Source: DAIMFL01 sp964372215
GTDB taxonomy: Bacteria > Pseudomonadota > Alphaproteobacteria > Dongiales > Dongiaceae
Direction of reading: 5' to 3'
Assembly (NCBI GenBank): GCA_964372215.1
Contig: CAYJQC010000016.1
Location: 1-64,000, forward strand
DNA: 64,000 bases
Under the pieces are notes generated by a model. It had not been told where the DNA came from. It ran no database searches and saw nothing but the letters and a program-made list of their open reading frames with translations. Position 1 is the first letter of the stretch; the number at the start of each line of letters is the position of its first letter. Shown here piece after piece: positions 16,659 to 25,470 of this stretch. A program made the position numbers and the translations under genes.

Positions 16659-17756
16659 TCACACGTTGAAGCGGAAGTGGAAGACGTCGCCGTCCTGGAC
16701 CACGTAGTCCTTGCCCTCGGCGCGCATCTTGCCGGCGTCCTTGGCGCCCTGCTCGCCGCCGCAGGCGACGAAGTCGGTGCAGGCGATGGTCTCGGCGCGG
16801 ATGAAGCCGCGCTCGAAATCGGTATGGATGACGCCGGCCGCCTCCGGCGCCCGGGCGCCGCGCCCGACCGTCCAGGCGCGCGCCTCCTTCGGGCCGACGG
16901 TGAAGAAGGTGATGAGGTCGAGCAACTTGTAGCCGGCGCGGATCACCCGCGTAAGACCGGTCTCCCCGAGCCCGAGCGAGGCCAGGAACTCGCGCTTCTC
17001 CTCGGGATCGGCGAGCGCCGCCACCTCGGCCTCGATGGCGGCCGAGATGACGACCGAGGCGGAACCCTCCGCCGCGGCCATCGCCGCGACCTTGGCCGAC
17101 CAGGCGTTGCCGTCGGCCGCCGCCGCCTCCTCGACGTTGCAGACATAGAGCTCCGGCTTCGCCGTCATCAGCTGGAGCTGGTGGAACAGCGGGCGCTGCT
17201 CCTCGGTGATCGCGGCGCGCCGCGCCGGCTCGCCGTCCCGCAGCTTCGCGACCACGCGCTCGAGGATGTCGACCAGCGTCTTGGCTTCCTTGTCGCCGCC
17301 GCGCGCCTTCTTGACCGCGGCGTCGAGCCGCCGCTCGACGCTGTCCAGGTCGGCCAGCATCAGCTCGGTGTTCACGGTCTCGGCGTCGCGGATCGGGTCG
17401 ACGGAGCCCTCGACATGGGTCACCTCGCCCTCGAAGCAGCGCAGCACGTGGACGATGGCGTCGACCTCGCGGATGTTGGCGAGGAACTGGTTGCCGAGGC
17501 CCTCGCCCTTGCTGGCGCCGCGCACCAGGCCGGCGATGTCGACGAATTCGAGCTGGGTCGGGATGACCTTGGCCGACTTGGCGATCCGGGCCAGCACCTC
17601 GAGCCGATCGTCGGGCACCGCGACGCGGCCGACATTGGGCTCGATGGTGCAGAAGGGATAGTTCGCCGCTTCGGCCGCCGCGGTCGAGGTCAGCGCATTG
17701 AACAGGGTCGACTTGCCGACATTGGGCAGCCCGACGATGCCGCACTTGAAGCCCAT
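16659..17756 (-). CDS. ychF: Redox-regulated GTPase/ATPase YchF
   Basis: A 365-residue Obg-family P-loop protein. G1 is GLPNVGKST, followed by NYPFCTIEPNVG, G3 DIAGLVRGASKGEGLGNQFL, then the coiled-coil insert and the TGS-like C-terminus with IHTDFERGFIRAETIACTD and KDYVVQDGDVFHFRFNV. YchF binds ribosomes and prefers ATP. It follows pth by three bases in a conserved rplY-pth-ychF order. Confidence 0.97.
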   Translation of the reverse strand: MGFKCGIVGLPNVGKSTLFNALTSTAAAEAANYPFCTIEPNVGRVAVPDDRLEVLARIAKSAKVIPTQLEFVDIAGLVRGASKGEGLGNQFLANIREVDAIVHVLRCFEGEVTHVEGSVDPIRDAETVNTELMLADLDSVERRLDAAVKKARGGDKEAKTLVDILERVVAKLRDGEPARRAAITEEQRPLFHQLQLMTAKPELYVCNVEEAAAADGNAWSAKVAAMAAAEGSASVVISAAIEAEVAALADPEEKREFLASLGLGETGLTRVIRAGYKLLDLITFFTVGPKEARAWTVGRGARAPEAAGVIHTDFERGFIRAETIACTDFVACGGEQGAKDAGKMRAEGKDYVVQDGDVFHFRFNV

Positions 17757-17759
17757 TCT

Positions 17760-18440
17760 CTAGCTCTCGTCCTTCTCGGTCTCTGCCGTCCCGGCCGGCC
17801 TGATGTCCGCCGTCTCGTCGGGGTCGGGCTCTGCCGACCCGGCCGGGTCGCGGCGCGGCGGCTTGGGCCGCGGCGGGTTGAGCGAGACGCTCACCTTGTT
17901 CATGAATCCGGGCTCGTCGCCCAGCACCAGCAGCGGCAGCGCCTCGGCGACCGCGTCGATCACCTTGGCGACGGTGTCGCGCTCGGCCTTGGCGAAGTCG
18001 TTCAGCACGTGGCGATGAACCAGATCCCGGTGGCCGGGATGGCCGACCCCCAGCCGCACCCGCCAGAACTCCGGCCCGACATGGGCGTCGATGCTGCGAA
18101 TGCCGTTATGGCCGCCGGTGCCGCCGCCGCACTTCACCTTGACCCTGCCGAGCGGCAGGTCGATCTCGTCGTAGACGACGATGATCGCCTCGCTCGGCAG
18201 CTTGTAGAACTGCGCCGCCGCGCCGACCGCCCGGCCGGAGTCGTTCATGTAGGTGAGCGGCTTCAGGGCGACGATCTTCTCGCCGGCGATGCTGCCCTCG
18301 GCGCTCATTCCGTGAAAGCGCGCGCGCGCCGAACCGAACCCATGGCGGCGGACGATCTCGTCCACCGCCATGAACCCGATATTGTGCCGGTTGGCGACGT
18401 ATTCCGGGCCAGGATTGCCCAGCCCGACCACGAGGCGCAC
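17760..18440 (-). CDS. pth: Peptidyl-tRNA hydrolase
   Basis: A 226-residue Pth. The N-terminus LVVGLGNPGPEYVANRHNIG contains the catalytic His and substrate Asn; KPLTYMNDSG and GGGTGGHNGIRSI follow. It recycles peptidyl-tRNAs. The start is GTG at 18440. A Pro/Glu/Asp-rich extension of about 35 residues follows the domain. It lies 21 bases behind rplY. Confidence 0.96.
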   Translation of the reverse strand: MRLVVGLGNPGPEYVANRHNIGFMAVDEIVRRHGFGSARARFHGMSAEGSIAGEKIVALKPLTYMNDSGRAVGAAAQFYKLPSEAIIVVYDEIDLPLGRVKVKCGGGTGGHNGIRSIDAHVGPEFWRVRLGVGHPGHRDLVHRHVLNDFAKAERDTVAKVIDAVAEALPLLVLGDEPGFMNKVSVSLNPPRPKPPRRDPAGSAEPDPDETADIRPAGTAETEKDES

Positions 18441-18461
18441 GGTCCGCCCCGCGCTCCGCCG

Positions 18462-19139
18462 CTACGACTTCTTCTCGCCGCCTGCCGCCGGAGCGCCCGG
18501 CGCCGGAGCCGCGGCCGGAGCCGCACCCTCGGCCGGCTCGGTCACCGCCGCCGCCTCGGCTTCGGCCTTCTGCGCGCTCGGCGCCACGATGGTCGCGACC
18601 GTGAAGTCGCGATCACCGATCGCCGGGACCACGCCCTGGGGCAGCGCGATCGCGCTGATGTGCAGGGAGTCGCCGATGTCGAGCCCGGTCAGGTCGAACA
18701 CCAGCTCGTGCGGGATGCTGTCGGCGGCGCAGATCAGTTCGATCTCGTGGCGCACGATGTTCAGCACGCCGCCGCGCTTCAGGCCCGGCGAGGCCAGCTC
18801 GTTGCGGAACAGCACGGGCACGTCGACATGCACCTTGGTGTCCGACGAGACGCGCAGGAAGTCGACATGGATCGGCTTGTCGCTCACCGGATCGAACTGC
18901 ACGTCGCGCGGCAGCACGCGATGGGTCGCGCCGTCCAGCAGGACGTCGAACAGGGTCGCGAAAAAGCCCGACCTGTGCAGCTCGCGCACCAGGGGTTTCG
19001 GCTCCAGCGAGATCATCACGGGATCCAGCTTGTTGCCGTAGATCACGCCAGGCACACGTCCGTCGCGACGGGTCTGGCGGGCGGCCCCCTTTCCGGCCCG
19101 CGCTCGGGGCATCGCCTCGAGGCTATGTACTTCGCTCAT
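18462..19139 (-). CDS. rplY: 50S ribosomal protein L25, CTC type
   Basis: A 225-residue L25/TL5/CTC protein: the N-terminal 5S rRNA-binding domain (ARQTRRDGRVPGVIYG, VQFDPVSDKPIHVDFLRV) plus the C-terminal beta domain (VPVLFRNELASPGLKRGGVL). An Ala/Pro/Glu-rich tail of about 45 residues ends in GGEKKS. The ATG at 19139 is fixed by a strong GAAGGAGAG site about seven bases ahead. It is first in the rplY-pth-ychF operon. Confidence 0.96.
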   Translation of the reverse strand: MSEVHSLEAMPRARAGKGAARQTRRDGRVPGVIYGNKLDPVMISLEPKPLVRELHRSGFFATLFDVLLDGATHRVLPRDVQFDPVSDKPIHVDFLRVSSDTKVHVDVPVLFRNELASPGLKRGGVLNIVRHEIELICAADSIPHELVFDLTGLDIGDSLHISAIALPQGVVPAIGDRDFTVATIVAPSAQKAEAEAAAVTEPAEGAAPAAAPAPGAPAAGGEKKS

Positions 19140-19247
19140 GGGTCTCTCCTTCAAAACCAGCGCCGGCCTCCAGGGGTGCCGACGCCACCCGCCACCACCG
19201 CGGTGGCGATCTCGCTCGCCGGGGCCATCGCCCCGGCAAAAAAATCC

Positions 19248-20180
19248 TCAGTCGAACAGGCTCGAAACCGATTCCTCGCCGCTGATGCGGTGCATCGCCT
19301 CGGCCAGCAGCGGCGCCACGGTGATCTGGCGCACGGTCTGCGACACCCGGACCGCCTCGGTCGCCATGATGCTGTCGGTGATGACGAGCGAATCGAGCGG
19401 CGAGGCGGAGACGCGGGCGACCGCCCCGCCGGACAGCACCCCGTGGGTGACATAGGCGGTCACCGAGGAGGCGCCGGCCTCCTTCAGGGCGACCGCGGCG
19501 TTGCACAGGGTGCCCGCGGAATCGACGATGTCGTCGATCAGGATGCAGCGCCGCCCGCTCACGTCGCCGATGATGTTCATGACCTCGGACACCCCGGCGC
19601 GCTCGCGCCGCTTGTCGATGATGGCGAGATCCGCCTCGATCCGCTTCGCGATGTTGCGCGCCCTGACCACGCCGCCGACGTCGGGCGAGACCACGACCAC
19701 GTCGTCGCCCTTGTAGCGGTCCTTGAGGTCCTTGGTGAACACCGGCGCCGAGAACAGGTTGTCGGTCGGGATGTCGAAGAAACCCTGAATCTGCCCGGCA
19801 TGGAGATCCATGGTCAGCACCCGGTCGGCGCCGGCGACGGTGATCAGGTTGGCCACCAGCTTGGCCGAGATCGGCGTGCGCGGGCCCGACTTCCGGTCCT
19901 GCCGGGCATAGCCGTAATAGGGGATGACGGCGGTCACCCGGCGCGCCGATCCGCGACGCAGCGCGTCGAGCATGACCAGCAGTTCCATCAGGTTGTCGTT
20001 CGCCGGGAACGAGGTCGATTGGACTACGAAAACATCTTCTCCACGCACGTTCTCGTGAATCTCGACAAAAACTTCCATGTCGGAAAAACGCCGGATGCTG
20101 GCGTGAGTCAGCGGTAAATTGAGGTAAGCGGAGATCGCCTCGGCAAGCGGCCGATTGCTGTTGCCGGTAAGGATCTTCAT
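19248..20180 (-). CDS. prs: Ribose-phosphate pyrophosphokinase
   Basis: A 310-residue PRPP synthase. It begins MKILTGNSNRPLAEAISAYL, contains the ATP-side GYARQDRKSGPRTPISAKLV stretch and the metal-site DLHAGQIQGFF, and has the PRPP loop CILIDDIVDSAGTL. It makes 5-phosphoribosyl diphosphate for nucleotides, His and Trp. It lies 108 bases upstream of rplY on the same strand and has its own promoter candidate upstream. Confidence 0.97.
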   Translation of the reverse strand: MKILTGNSNRPLAEAISAYLNLPLTHASIRRFSDMEVFVEIHENVRGEDVFVVQSTSFPANDNLMELLVMLDALRRGSARRVTAVIPYYGYARQDRKSGPRTPISAKLVANLITVAGADRVLTMDLHAGQIQGFFDIPTDNLFSAPVFTKDLKDRYKGDDVVVVSPDVGGVVRARNIAKRIEADLAIIDKRRERAGVSEVMNIIGDVSGRRCILIDDIVDSAGTLCNAAVALKEAGASSVTAYVTHGVLSGGAVARVSASPLDSLVITDSIMATEAVRVSQTVRQITVAPLLAEAMHRISGEESVSSLFD

Positions 20181-20284
20181 GGACGCTACCTCTGCGGCGC
20201 GGGACTGCCGACGACGCGCCGCGTGCGGCTCGCTGACGACCTATGCCCCGGCTCCATCGGCCAGGGCCGGCCAAATCGGCGCGG

Positions 20285-20313
20285 ACTGTATCAATCCGTC
20301 AGGGTCCTGTAAA
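20285..20313 (-). promoter_or_regulatory. Putative prs promoter
   Basis: On the minus strand, TTTACA (20313-20308) and TACAGT (20290-20285) are separated by exactly 17 bases. The -10 lies about 105 bases ahead of the prs start codon. Motif match only. Confidence 0.55.
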
Positions 20314-20747
20314 CCGCCTTCCCAGAGACCCGCCGAGTCAGAGTCAAGCTCATGAAACGAAAAGCAAAATGCCGGATCGTCGAGCGCCGGGCGAGAGCCA
20401 TGCTGCAATGCCGTTTCGCACCTGCGAAATGGCCGTTACTGGAGCTCTCCCGTACTACGGCATGGTCATCGTCGGCGCGTGATCAGTGTTCGCCGAGGAT
20501 GACTCCAGACGATCTCGTTAAAACCGTGGGGGTGCATCAAAGACGGCCGTGAAGGCAGCCGCGTAGAGAGGCTAATTCGGGGGCTGTGACACTGTCTCGA
20601 CATCAAGTAGATGACGGCATCATCAGAAATCGTCGACGGATTCGACTGTCTGTGATAACTTTTTCTTAACGCATTAGGGGTTATTGCCCGAAATGCGTTG
20701 TGCCATCTGGCACAGTTTCGCGCAGGTCCATTTGGATGGAGTGCATG
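20314..20747. other. Intergenic region between prs and the histone-like gene
   Basis: About 430 bases, less GC-rich than the surrounding genes, with no convincing coding frame and no tRNA-like clover leaf. The stretch near 20655-20685 is AT-rich (CTTTTTCTTAACGCATTAG) and probably holds the promoter of the downstream histone-like gene, but no clean -35/-10 pair could be fixed. Confidence 0.45.
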
Positions 20748-21107
20748 ATGAAGACCAAGTCGAAGACGTCGCGTAAGTCGACGGCCCGCAAGCGCCCCTC
20801 GCGTAAGAGCGCCGCGGCCCGCAAGACCACCGTTCGCAAGACCGCCCGCAAGCCGGCGGCCAAGAAGACGGCCCGCAAGACCACCGCGCGCCGGAAGACG
20901 GCGGCCAAGAAGAAGACCGCCCGCAAGACCACGGCCCGCCGCAAGACGGCGCGCAAGTCGACCGCCCGTCGGAAGACCGCGGTGCGCAAGACCGCCCGCA
21001 AGACGACCCGCAAGTCCACCGCGAAGAAGCGCGTGGCGGCTGCTCGCAAGAGCCCGGCCCGCAAGAGCGCGGTGCGCCGGAAGAAGACCACCAGCAAGCG
21101 CCGCTAA
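20748..21107 (+). CDS. Histone H1-like basic repeat protein
   Basis: A 119-residue protein made almost entirely of Lys, Arg, Ala, Thr and Ser in repeats of the type KTARKTTARRKTA, with no Trp, Tyr, Phe, Asp or Glu after the first residues. This is the bacterial histone H1-like / AlgP-type C-terminal tail, expected to bind DNA or RNA nonspecifically. GGATGGAG at 20734-20741 lies six bases before the ATG at 20748 (a second ATG is directly before it). It stands alone between prs and a minus-strand group. Confidence 0.82.
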   Translation: MKTKSKTSRKSTARKRPSRKSAAARKTTVRKTARKPAAKKTARKTTARRKTAAKKKTARKTTARRKTARKSTARRKTAVRKTARKTTRKSTAKKRVAAARKSPARKSAVRRKKTTSKRR

Positions 21108-21299
21108 GGGCGCGCTGGGGAAGGGGCCGGCCGAGCCCGCGCTTGGCCGGATCTTGGATTTCCCGCGATACCCCAGGACCGGTCCCGGCTCGCGATCGAG
21201 CGGCCCGGCCGGTTCTGGGGGTTTCTCGCTGGCGCCTGCGACCCCGCGCCCAGGGGGCTCCTCATCCCGGGAATCCGTGCCCCGAGGGACGGCGCGGAC

Positions 21300-21365
21300 C
21301 TAGATGAAGGCCAGCGCGATCAGGCCGACAAGACAGGCGATTGCGAACAGGATCAGATACGGCAT
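21300..21365 (-). CDS. Possible 21-residue membrane peptide
   Basis: A short frame, MPYLILFAIACLVGLIALAF plus Ile, ends in TAG. It would form one transmembrane helix. A GGGGG stretch lies just ahead of the ATG, but this is weak as a ribosome site. It lies 41 bases downstream of the M24-family gene on the same strand. Translation is not proven; a chance hydrophobic frame is quite possible. Confidence 0.3.
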   Translation of the reverse strand: MPYLILFAIACLVGLIALAFI

Positions 21366-21406
21366 CGCCGCCCCCGATCCGCCGCCGCCCGCGTCACCCG
21401 CGCCAA

Positions 21407-22558
21407 CTACTTCACCACCAGGTCGGTCGGCATCCGCGACAGCGCCGCGCAGCCGGTGTCGGTGACCAGCACGGTCTGTCCGCTGGTCATGGCCAGGTTG
21501 CGCTCGCTGTCGAAGATGATGATGTGGATGAAGAACACCATGCCGGGGGCGGCCGGCTCCGGGTTGCCGTGATAGAGCATCGGCCAGTCCATCCAGTTCG
21601 GCGCATAGGTGGTGCCCAGGCTGTAGCCGGTGGCGTTCATCCGGTGGGCGCGGTAGCCGGCGGCATCCAGCACCCGCGCGTGGGCGTCGAACACCTCGCC
21701 GATCGGTCGGCCGGGCAGCAGCGCCGACTTGCAGGCTTCCAGCGCGTCGACCGCCACCTTGTGCATCTCGCGCTGGCGGGCCGGCGGTTCGCCGATGGCA
21801 ATCGTGCGCATCAGCGCCGAATGGTAATGCCGGTAGGCGCCGGCGAACTCCAGGGTGAGCTGGTCCTGCGGATCGAGGTTGCGCCGGCCGGTGAAGTAGC
21901 GGCACAGCAGCGCGTCGCGTCCCGAGCCGATGATGAACTCGTTGGCCGGATCGTCGCCGCCGCCGCGATAGATGGCGCCGTGCATGGCGGCCAGGATGTC
22001 GCCTTCGAAGACGCCGGGCGCGGCCAGCGCGTTGGCGGCGGCGAGCGCGTCGTCGCCGAGCTCGGCGGCGCGCCGGACATAGGCGATCTCCGCCGCGCTC
22101 TTCACCACCCGCAGGCGGCTCACCAGGTCCGAGGCGTCGATCAGGGTGCAGAAGCCGTCCAGCGTCGCCATCAGCCGCAAGCCGTTGCGGGCGGTCAGGC
22201 CATAGGCCTCGAGTTCGATGCCGAGGCGCTTGCCGCTGCCGGCGACGTCCTGCAACGCGGCCTTGAGATCCTGGCTCGGATCGGCATCGGGGCCGTCGAT
22301 CCAGATGCGGATGTCGTCGACCATCGAGGTGTGCTGCGCCTGGCGCAGGTCGGGGGCGCGGGTCAGCAGCATCAGCCGGCCGTCGGCGCCGAGATACAGG
22401 CACTGGAAGAACACGTAGCCGAAGGTGTCGTAGCCGGTCAGGTAGTACATGCTTTCCTGCCGGAACATCAGCAGCCCGTCGAGGCCGCGCTCCTGCATCA
22501 GGCGGATCGCGGCGGCCCGCCGCGCGGCCAGTTCCTCACGGCTGAAGTGCAGTCCCAT
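21407..22558 (-). CDS. M24 (creatinase/aminopeptidase-fold) protein lacking metal ligands
   Basis: A 383-residue pita-bread-fold protein. The N-terminal creatinase domain (SREELAARRAAAIRLMQERG; MYYLTGYDTFGY) is followed by the catalytic-type domain. The five usual metal ligands appear replaced: LEFAGAYRHYHSALMRT has Glu and Ala where two Asp are normal, NATGYSLG replaces the His motif, FFIHIII replaces the IEPGI Glu, and MTSGQTVLVT lacks the last Glu. It may therefore be a metal-free hydrolase like creatinase or ectoine hydrolase, or inactive. The ATG at 22558 is preceded by GGAGG. It follows pgeF by five bases. Confidence 0.78.
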   Translation of the reverse strand: MGLHFSREELAARRAAAIRLMQERGLDGLLMFRQESMYYLTGYDTFGYVFFQCLYLGADGRLMLLTRAPDLRQAQHTSMVDDIRIWIDGPDADPSQDLKAALQDVAGSGKRLGIELEAYGLTARNGLRLMATLDGFCTLIDASDLVSRLRVVKSAAEIAYVRRAAELGDDALAAANALAAPGVFEGDILAAMHGAIYRGGGDDPANEFIIGSGRDALLCRYFTGRRNLDPQDQLTLEFAGAYRHYHSALMRTIAIGEPPARQREMHKVAVDALEACKSALLPGRPIGEVFDAHARVLDAAGYRAHRMNATGYSLGTTYAPNWMDWPMLYHGNPEPAAPGMVFFIHIIIFDSERNLAMTSGQTVLVTDTGCAALSRMPTDLVVK

Positions 22559-22563
22559 CCCTC

Positions 22564-23334
22564 TCACTCCTCCAGGCAGATTGCCGACAGGCCGCGGCCG
22601 TAATCCGGTTCGCCCCGCAAGGTGACGCGGCGATAGCTGAAGAACCGCTCCGACTCGGCGCAGGTGTCGTTGCGCAGCCGCTCGACCCGCGCCAGGCCGA
22701 GCGCGCCGAGCCGGCGCGCAACATAGCCCGGCAAGTCGAACATGTGGTGGCCGGCGCGCGCCGACGGCGCGAACAGCCCGGCATTGGCGGGGTCCTGCGC
22801 CAGGAACGGCGCGGGAAATTCCGGTCCGACCTCGTAGGAGCGCTGGGCGATGCAGGGGCCGATGCCGGCGGCGATGCGCTCGGGCCGCGCGCCGCGCGCC
22901 CGCATCGCCGCGACCGTGGCCTCGAGCACGCCGCCGAGCGCGCCGCGCCAGCCGGCATGGGCGGCGCCGATCACCCCGGCGGCACCGTCCGCGAACAAGA
23001 CAGGCGTGCAGTCGGCGGTCAGGATGCCGAGCGCGATGCCCGGCCGGTCGGTCACCATGGCGTCGACCTCGGGCGCGTCCTCGCGCCGCCAGATCCGCTC
23101 GACGGTGGCGACCTCGGCGCTGTGGGTCTGATAGGCCGTCACCAGCGCGTTCGCGGGCATGCCGGCCGCCGCCAGGGCGCGGGCGCGGTTCTCGGCCACC
23201 CGCTCCGGCGCGTCGCCCGAGCCGAAGCCGCAGTTGAGCGAGGCATAGAGCCCCTCGCTCACGCCACCCTCGCGGGTGAAGAAGCCGTGGCGCAGGCGTG
23301 GAATCCCGTTCAGGGCGGCGAGGGTCAGGATCAT
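22564..23334 (-). CDS. pgeF: Purine nucleoside phosphorylase-type YfiH/PgeF (LACC1 family)
   Basis: A 256-residue multicopper-oxidase-like (DUF152) protein. RHGFFTREGGVSEGLYASLN opens the domain; metal and active residues lie in TYQTHSAEV (His), LTADCTPVLF (Cys) and AAHAGWRGALGG (His). Family members are purine nucleoside phosphorylases / adenosine deaminases, and PgeF also edits peptidoglycan precursors carrying Ser instead of Ala. The ATG at 23334 overlaps the midA stop, so the two are coupled. Confidence 0.92.
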   Translation of the reverse strand: MILTLAALNGIPRLRHGFFTREGGVSEGLYASLNCGFGSGDAPERVAENRARALAAAGMPANALVTAYQTHSAEVATVERIWRREDAPEVDAMVTDRPGIALGILTADCTPVLFADGAAGVIGAAHAGWRGALGGVLEATVAAMRARGARPERIAAGIGPCIAQRSYEVGPEFPAPFLAQDPANAGLFAPSARAGHHMFDLPGYVARRLGALGLARVERLRNDTCAESERFFSYRRVTLRGEPDYGRGLSAICLEE

Positions 23335-24464
23335 GGCGGGGCCGTGGGGTCGGCTGCGGGATCGGCCGGCGGATCGAAGCCGGGTGGAGTTGGGAGCGCG
23401 GGATCGACGATCGCCAGCGCTTTGAACAAGGTGCCCATTTCGTCGGGCCCAAGCAAGCGCGCGGCGGCGGCGCGGATGTCGCGCGCCTGGGCCGCGTCGG
23501 CGACCCGCAGCAGGGCGGTGGCGCGCAGCTCGAGCCCGAGCTGCGACAGCAAGCCGCCCTGGGGCACCGGACCGTGGACCGCGGCGCCAGCGTCGCGCGC
23601 CGCCCGGGCCAGGGCGGCGAAGTCGACATGGGCGGTCAAGTCGGCCAGGCCGGGCTCGGCCAGCGGATCCGCGGGCGCGTGGTCCCGCACCGCCTGCAGG
23701 CTGTCGCCGGGCGCGCTCGCCGCCGGGCCGTAATCGATGATCAGCGCCGCGCCGCCGTCGCGCACCACCCGGCGCGCGATCTCGCCGGCGAGCGCGAGGC
23801 GGGCGGGCGACAGCTCGACGATGGCGCCGGGCGGCGCCGCGCGGTGGGCGTCGGCCAGCAGGGCGAGCGCCGGGCCGGGCATCGCCAGGCCGAAGCCGAG
23901 ACGGGTCCCGTCGGGGACGAGTCCGACGACGCGTTCGCGCCAGCCGTCCGCGATGCGCTGGAACTGGTGGACCGGCAGGGCGTCGAACAGCTCGTTGGCA
24001 ACCAGCAGCAGCGGTCCCTCGGGCACCGTCGCCAGATCGTCGTGCCAGGCCGGCGCGCAGCCGGGCGCGGCCGCCTGCAAGGCCTCCGCCTGGCGGGCGC
24101 GCAGGGCCGGGCTGGTCTCCACCAGATGGAGCCGCGCGGCGGCGGCGAAATCGGGCCGCAGCCCGGCCGCGCGCAGGGCGTCGGCCATCAGCGTGCCGCG
24201 GCCGGGGCCGAGCTCGACCAGGTTCGCCTCGGCCGGGCTGCCCATCGCCTGCCACATGGCGACGCACCACAGCCCGATCAGCTCGCCGAACATCTGGCTG
24301 ATCTCGGGCGCGGTGGTGAAGTCGCCGGCGGCACCGAAGGGATCGCGGCTCCGGTAATAGCCATGCTCGGGATGGCCGAGCGCCTCGGCCATGAACTCGG
24401 CGACGCTGAGCGGCCCGGCCTGGCGGATGCGGAGCGCCAGACTCTCGCCGAGCGGCGTGGCCAC
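23331..24464 (-). CDS. MidA/NDUFAF7-type SAM-dependent methyltransferase
   Basis: A 377-residue protein of the NDUFAF7 (DUF185) family. It shows GPLSVAEFMAEALGHPEHGY, GDFTTAPEISQMFGELIGLW and the SAM loop LVELGPGRGTLMAD, then LLLVANELFDALPVHQF and ALIIDYGP. The mitochondrial counterpart methylates an arginine of a complex I subunit during assembly. The start is taken as GTG at 24464, eight bases after the lgt stop; no strong ribosome site is visible. The lgt-midA-pgeF order is typical of Alphaproteobacteria. Confidence 0.9.
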   Translation of the reverse strand: MATPLGESLALRIRQAGPLSVAEFMAEALGHPEHGYYRSRDPFGAAGDFTTAPEISQMFGELIGLWCVAMWQAMGSPAEANLVELGPGRGTLMADALRAAGLRPDFAAAARLHLVETSPALRARQAEALQAAAPGCAPAWHDDLATVPEGPLLLVANELFDALPVHQFQRIADGWRERVVGLVPDGTRLGFGLAMPGPALALLADAHRAAPPGAIVELSPARLALAGEIARRVVRDGGAALIIDYGPAASAPGDSLQAVRDHAPADPLAEPGLADLTAHVDFAALARAARDAGAAVHGPVPQGGLLSQLGLELRATALLRVADAAQARDIRAAAARLLGPDEMGTLFKALAIVDPALPTPPGFDPPADPAADPTAPP

Positions 24465-24472
24465 CCCGGCGG

Positions 24473-25285
24473 CTACCGTGCGGCCGGCGCCGCCGGCCGC
24501 GCCCGCAGCACGAAGAGCAGGCCGAGCGCGATCATCGGCAGCGACAGGATCTGGCCCATGGTGGTGCCCGCCACGAGGAATCCGAGCTGGGCATCGGGCT
24601 CGCGGAAGAATTCGACCACGATGCGCGACAGGCCGTAGCCGATCAGGAACACACCGCTCAGAATCCCCGGCCGCTCCTGCACGCGGGTGGCGCGCGCCAG
24701 CGCGAACAGCACCAGGAACAGGACAACGCCCTCGAGCCCGGCCTCGTAGAGCTGGCTCGGGTGGCGCGGCACGCCGCCGCTGTTGGGGTCTGGAAACACC
24801 ATGGCCCAGGGGGCGTCCGACTGCCGGCCGTACAGCTCGCCGTTCACGAAATTGGCGATCCGGCCGAGCAGCAGGCCGATCGGCGTGGCGCAGGCGACGA
24901 TATCGGCGAGCGCGAAGAACGGCAGACGCTGGCGGCGCGTGAACAGGTACATGGCCAGGATCACCCCGACCAGCCCGCCATGGAACGACATGCCGCCGCG
25001 CCAGACATGGAGGATCTGCAGCGGCTGCTTCAGGTACTCGTCGAGCTGGTAGAACAGCACATAGCCGAGGCGGCCGCCGAGGATCACGCCGAGCGTCGCC
25101 CACAGCAGGAAATCGTCGATCTGGGCGCGCGACACCAGCTTCGGCGGGCGGTCCGCGAGATGCAGGCAATAGCGCCAGCCGAGCAGCAGGCCGACGATGT
25201 AGGCGAGCGCGTACCAGCGGATGGCGAACGGGCCGAGCTGCAGCAGGACCGGATCGACGGCCGGGAAGGGCAGGGTGAAGAACAT
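24473..25285 (-). CDS. lgt: Prolipoprotein diacylglyceryl transferase
   Basis: A 270-residue inner-membrane enzyme with about seven transmembrane helices. Diagnostic stretches are GRLGYVLFYQ, HVWRGGMSFHGGLVGVI (the H-GGM-F-GG motif), and the Lgt signature GRIANFVNGELYGR, plus RHPSQLYEA. It transfers diacylglycerol from phosphatidylglycerol to the lipobox Cys of prolipoproteins. The ATG at 25285 fits the known N-terminus (FPAVDPVLLQLGPFAIRWY). It is divergent from ubiK. Confidence 0.96.
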   Translation of the reverse strand: MFFTLPFPAVDPVLLQLGPFAIRWYALAYIVGLLLGWRYCLHLADRPPKLVSRAQIDDFLLWATLGVILGGRLGYVLFYQLDEYLKQPLQILHVWRGGMSFHGGLVGVILAMYLFTRRQRLPFFALADIVACATPIGLLLGRIANFVNGELYGRQSDAPWAMVFPDPNSGGVPRHPSQLYEAGLEGVVLFLVLFALARATRVQERPGILSGVFLIGYGLSRIVVEFFREPDAQLGFLVAGTTMGQILSLPMIALGLLFVLRARPAAPAAR

Positions 25286-25470
25286 GGTCTCCGGCCAGCG
25301 GAAATGGACGCGGATCGCCCTTATAGGGGGCGCGATGCGGGAGGGGAAGAGGGCCGGGCGGCGCTGATCCGACGGCCGGCGGCCCACCGGCGATCCACCG
25401 GGTTGCGCCGCCGTGGCGCGGCCCCGATAATGGCCGGCACCACGCGCAGCGCAGGCAAGGGACGGCAGTC

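Noticed and set aside
19213..19247. Stable GC hairpin next to seven A/T bases between prs and rplY, considered as the prs terminator
   Set aside because: On the minus strand the T run comes before the hairpin, and no plus-strand gene ends here, so the orientation is wrong for a terminator.
16644..20117. A very long open frame (over 1100 codons) on the plus strand across ychF, pth, rplY and prs
   Set aside because: It is the antisense shadow of four clear minus-strand housekeeping genes; GC-rich codon bias keeps this frame open.
20285..20295. TGTATCA near the prs promoter as another member of the qhp/paa regulatory motif
   Set aside because: Only the 7-base part matches, it overlaps the -10 hexamer, and such short matches are expected by chance in this much sequence.
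21108..21299. CCGGCC/GGCCGG and a longer imperfect palindrome after the histone-like gene as terminators
   Set aside because: Stems are short or imperfect and no T tract follows; in DNA this GC-rich such pairings are common.
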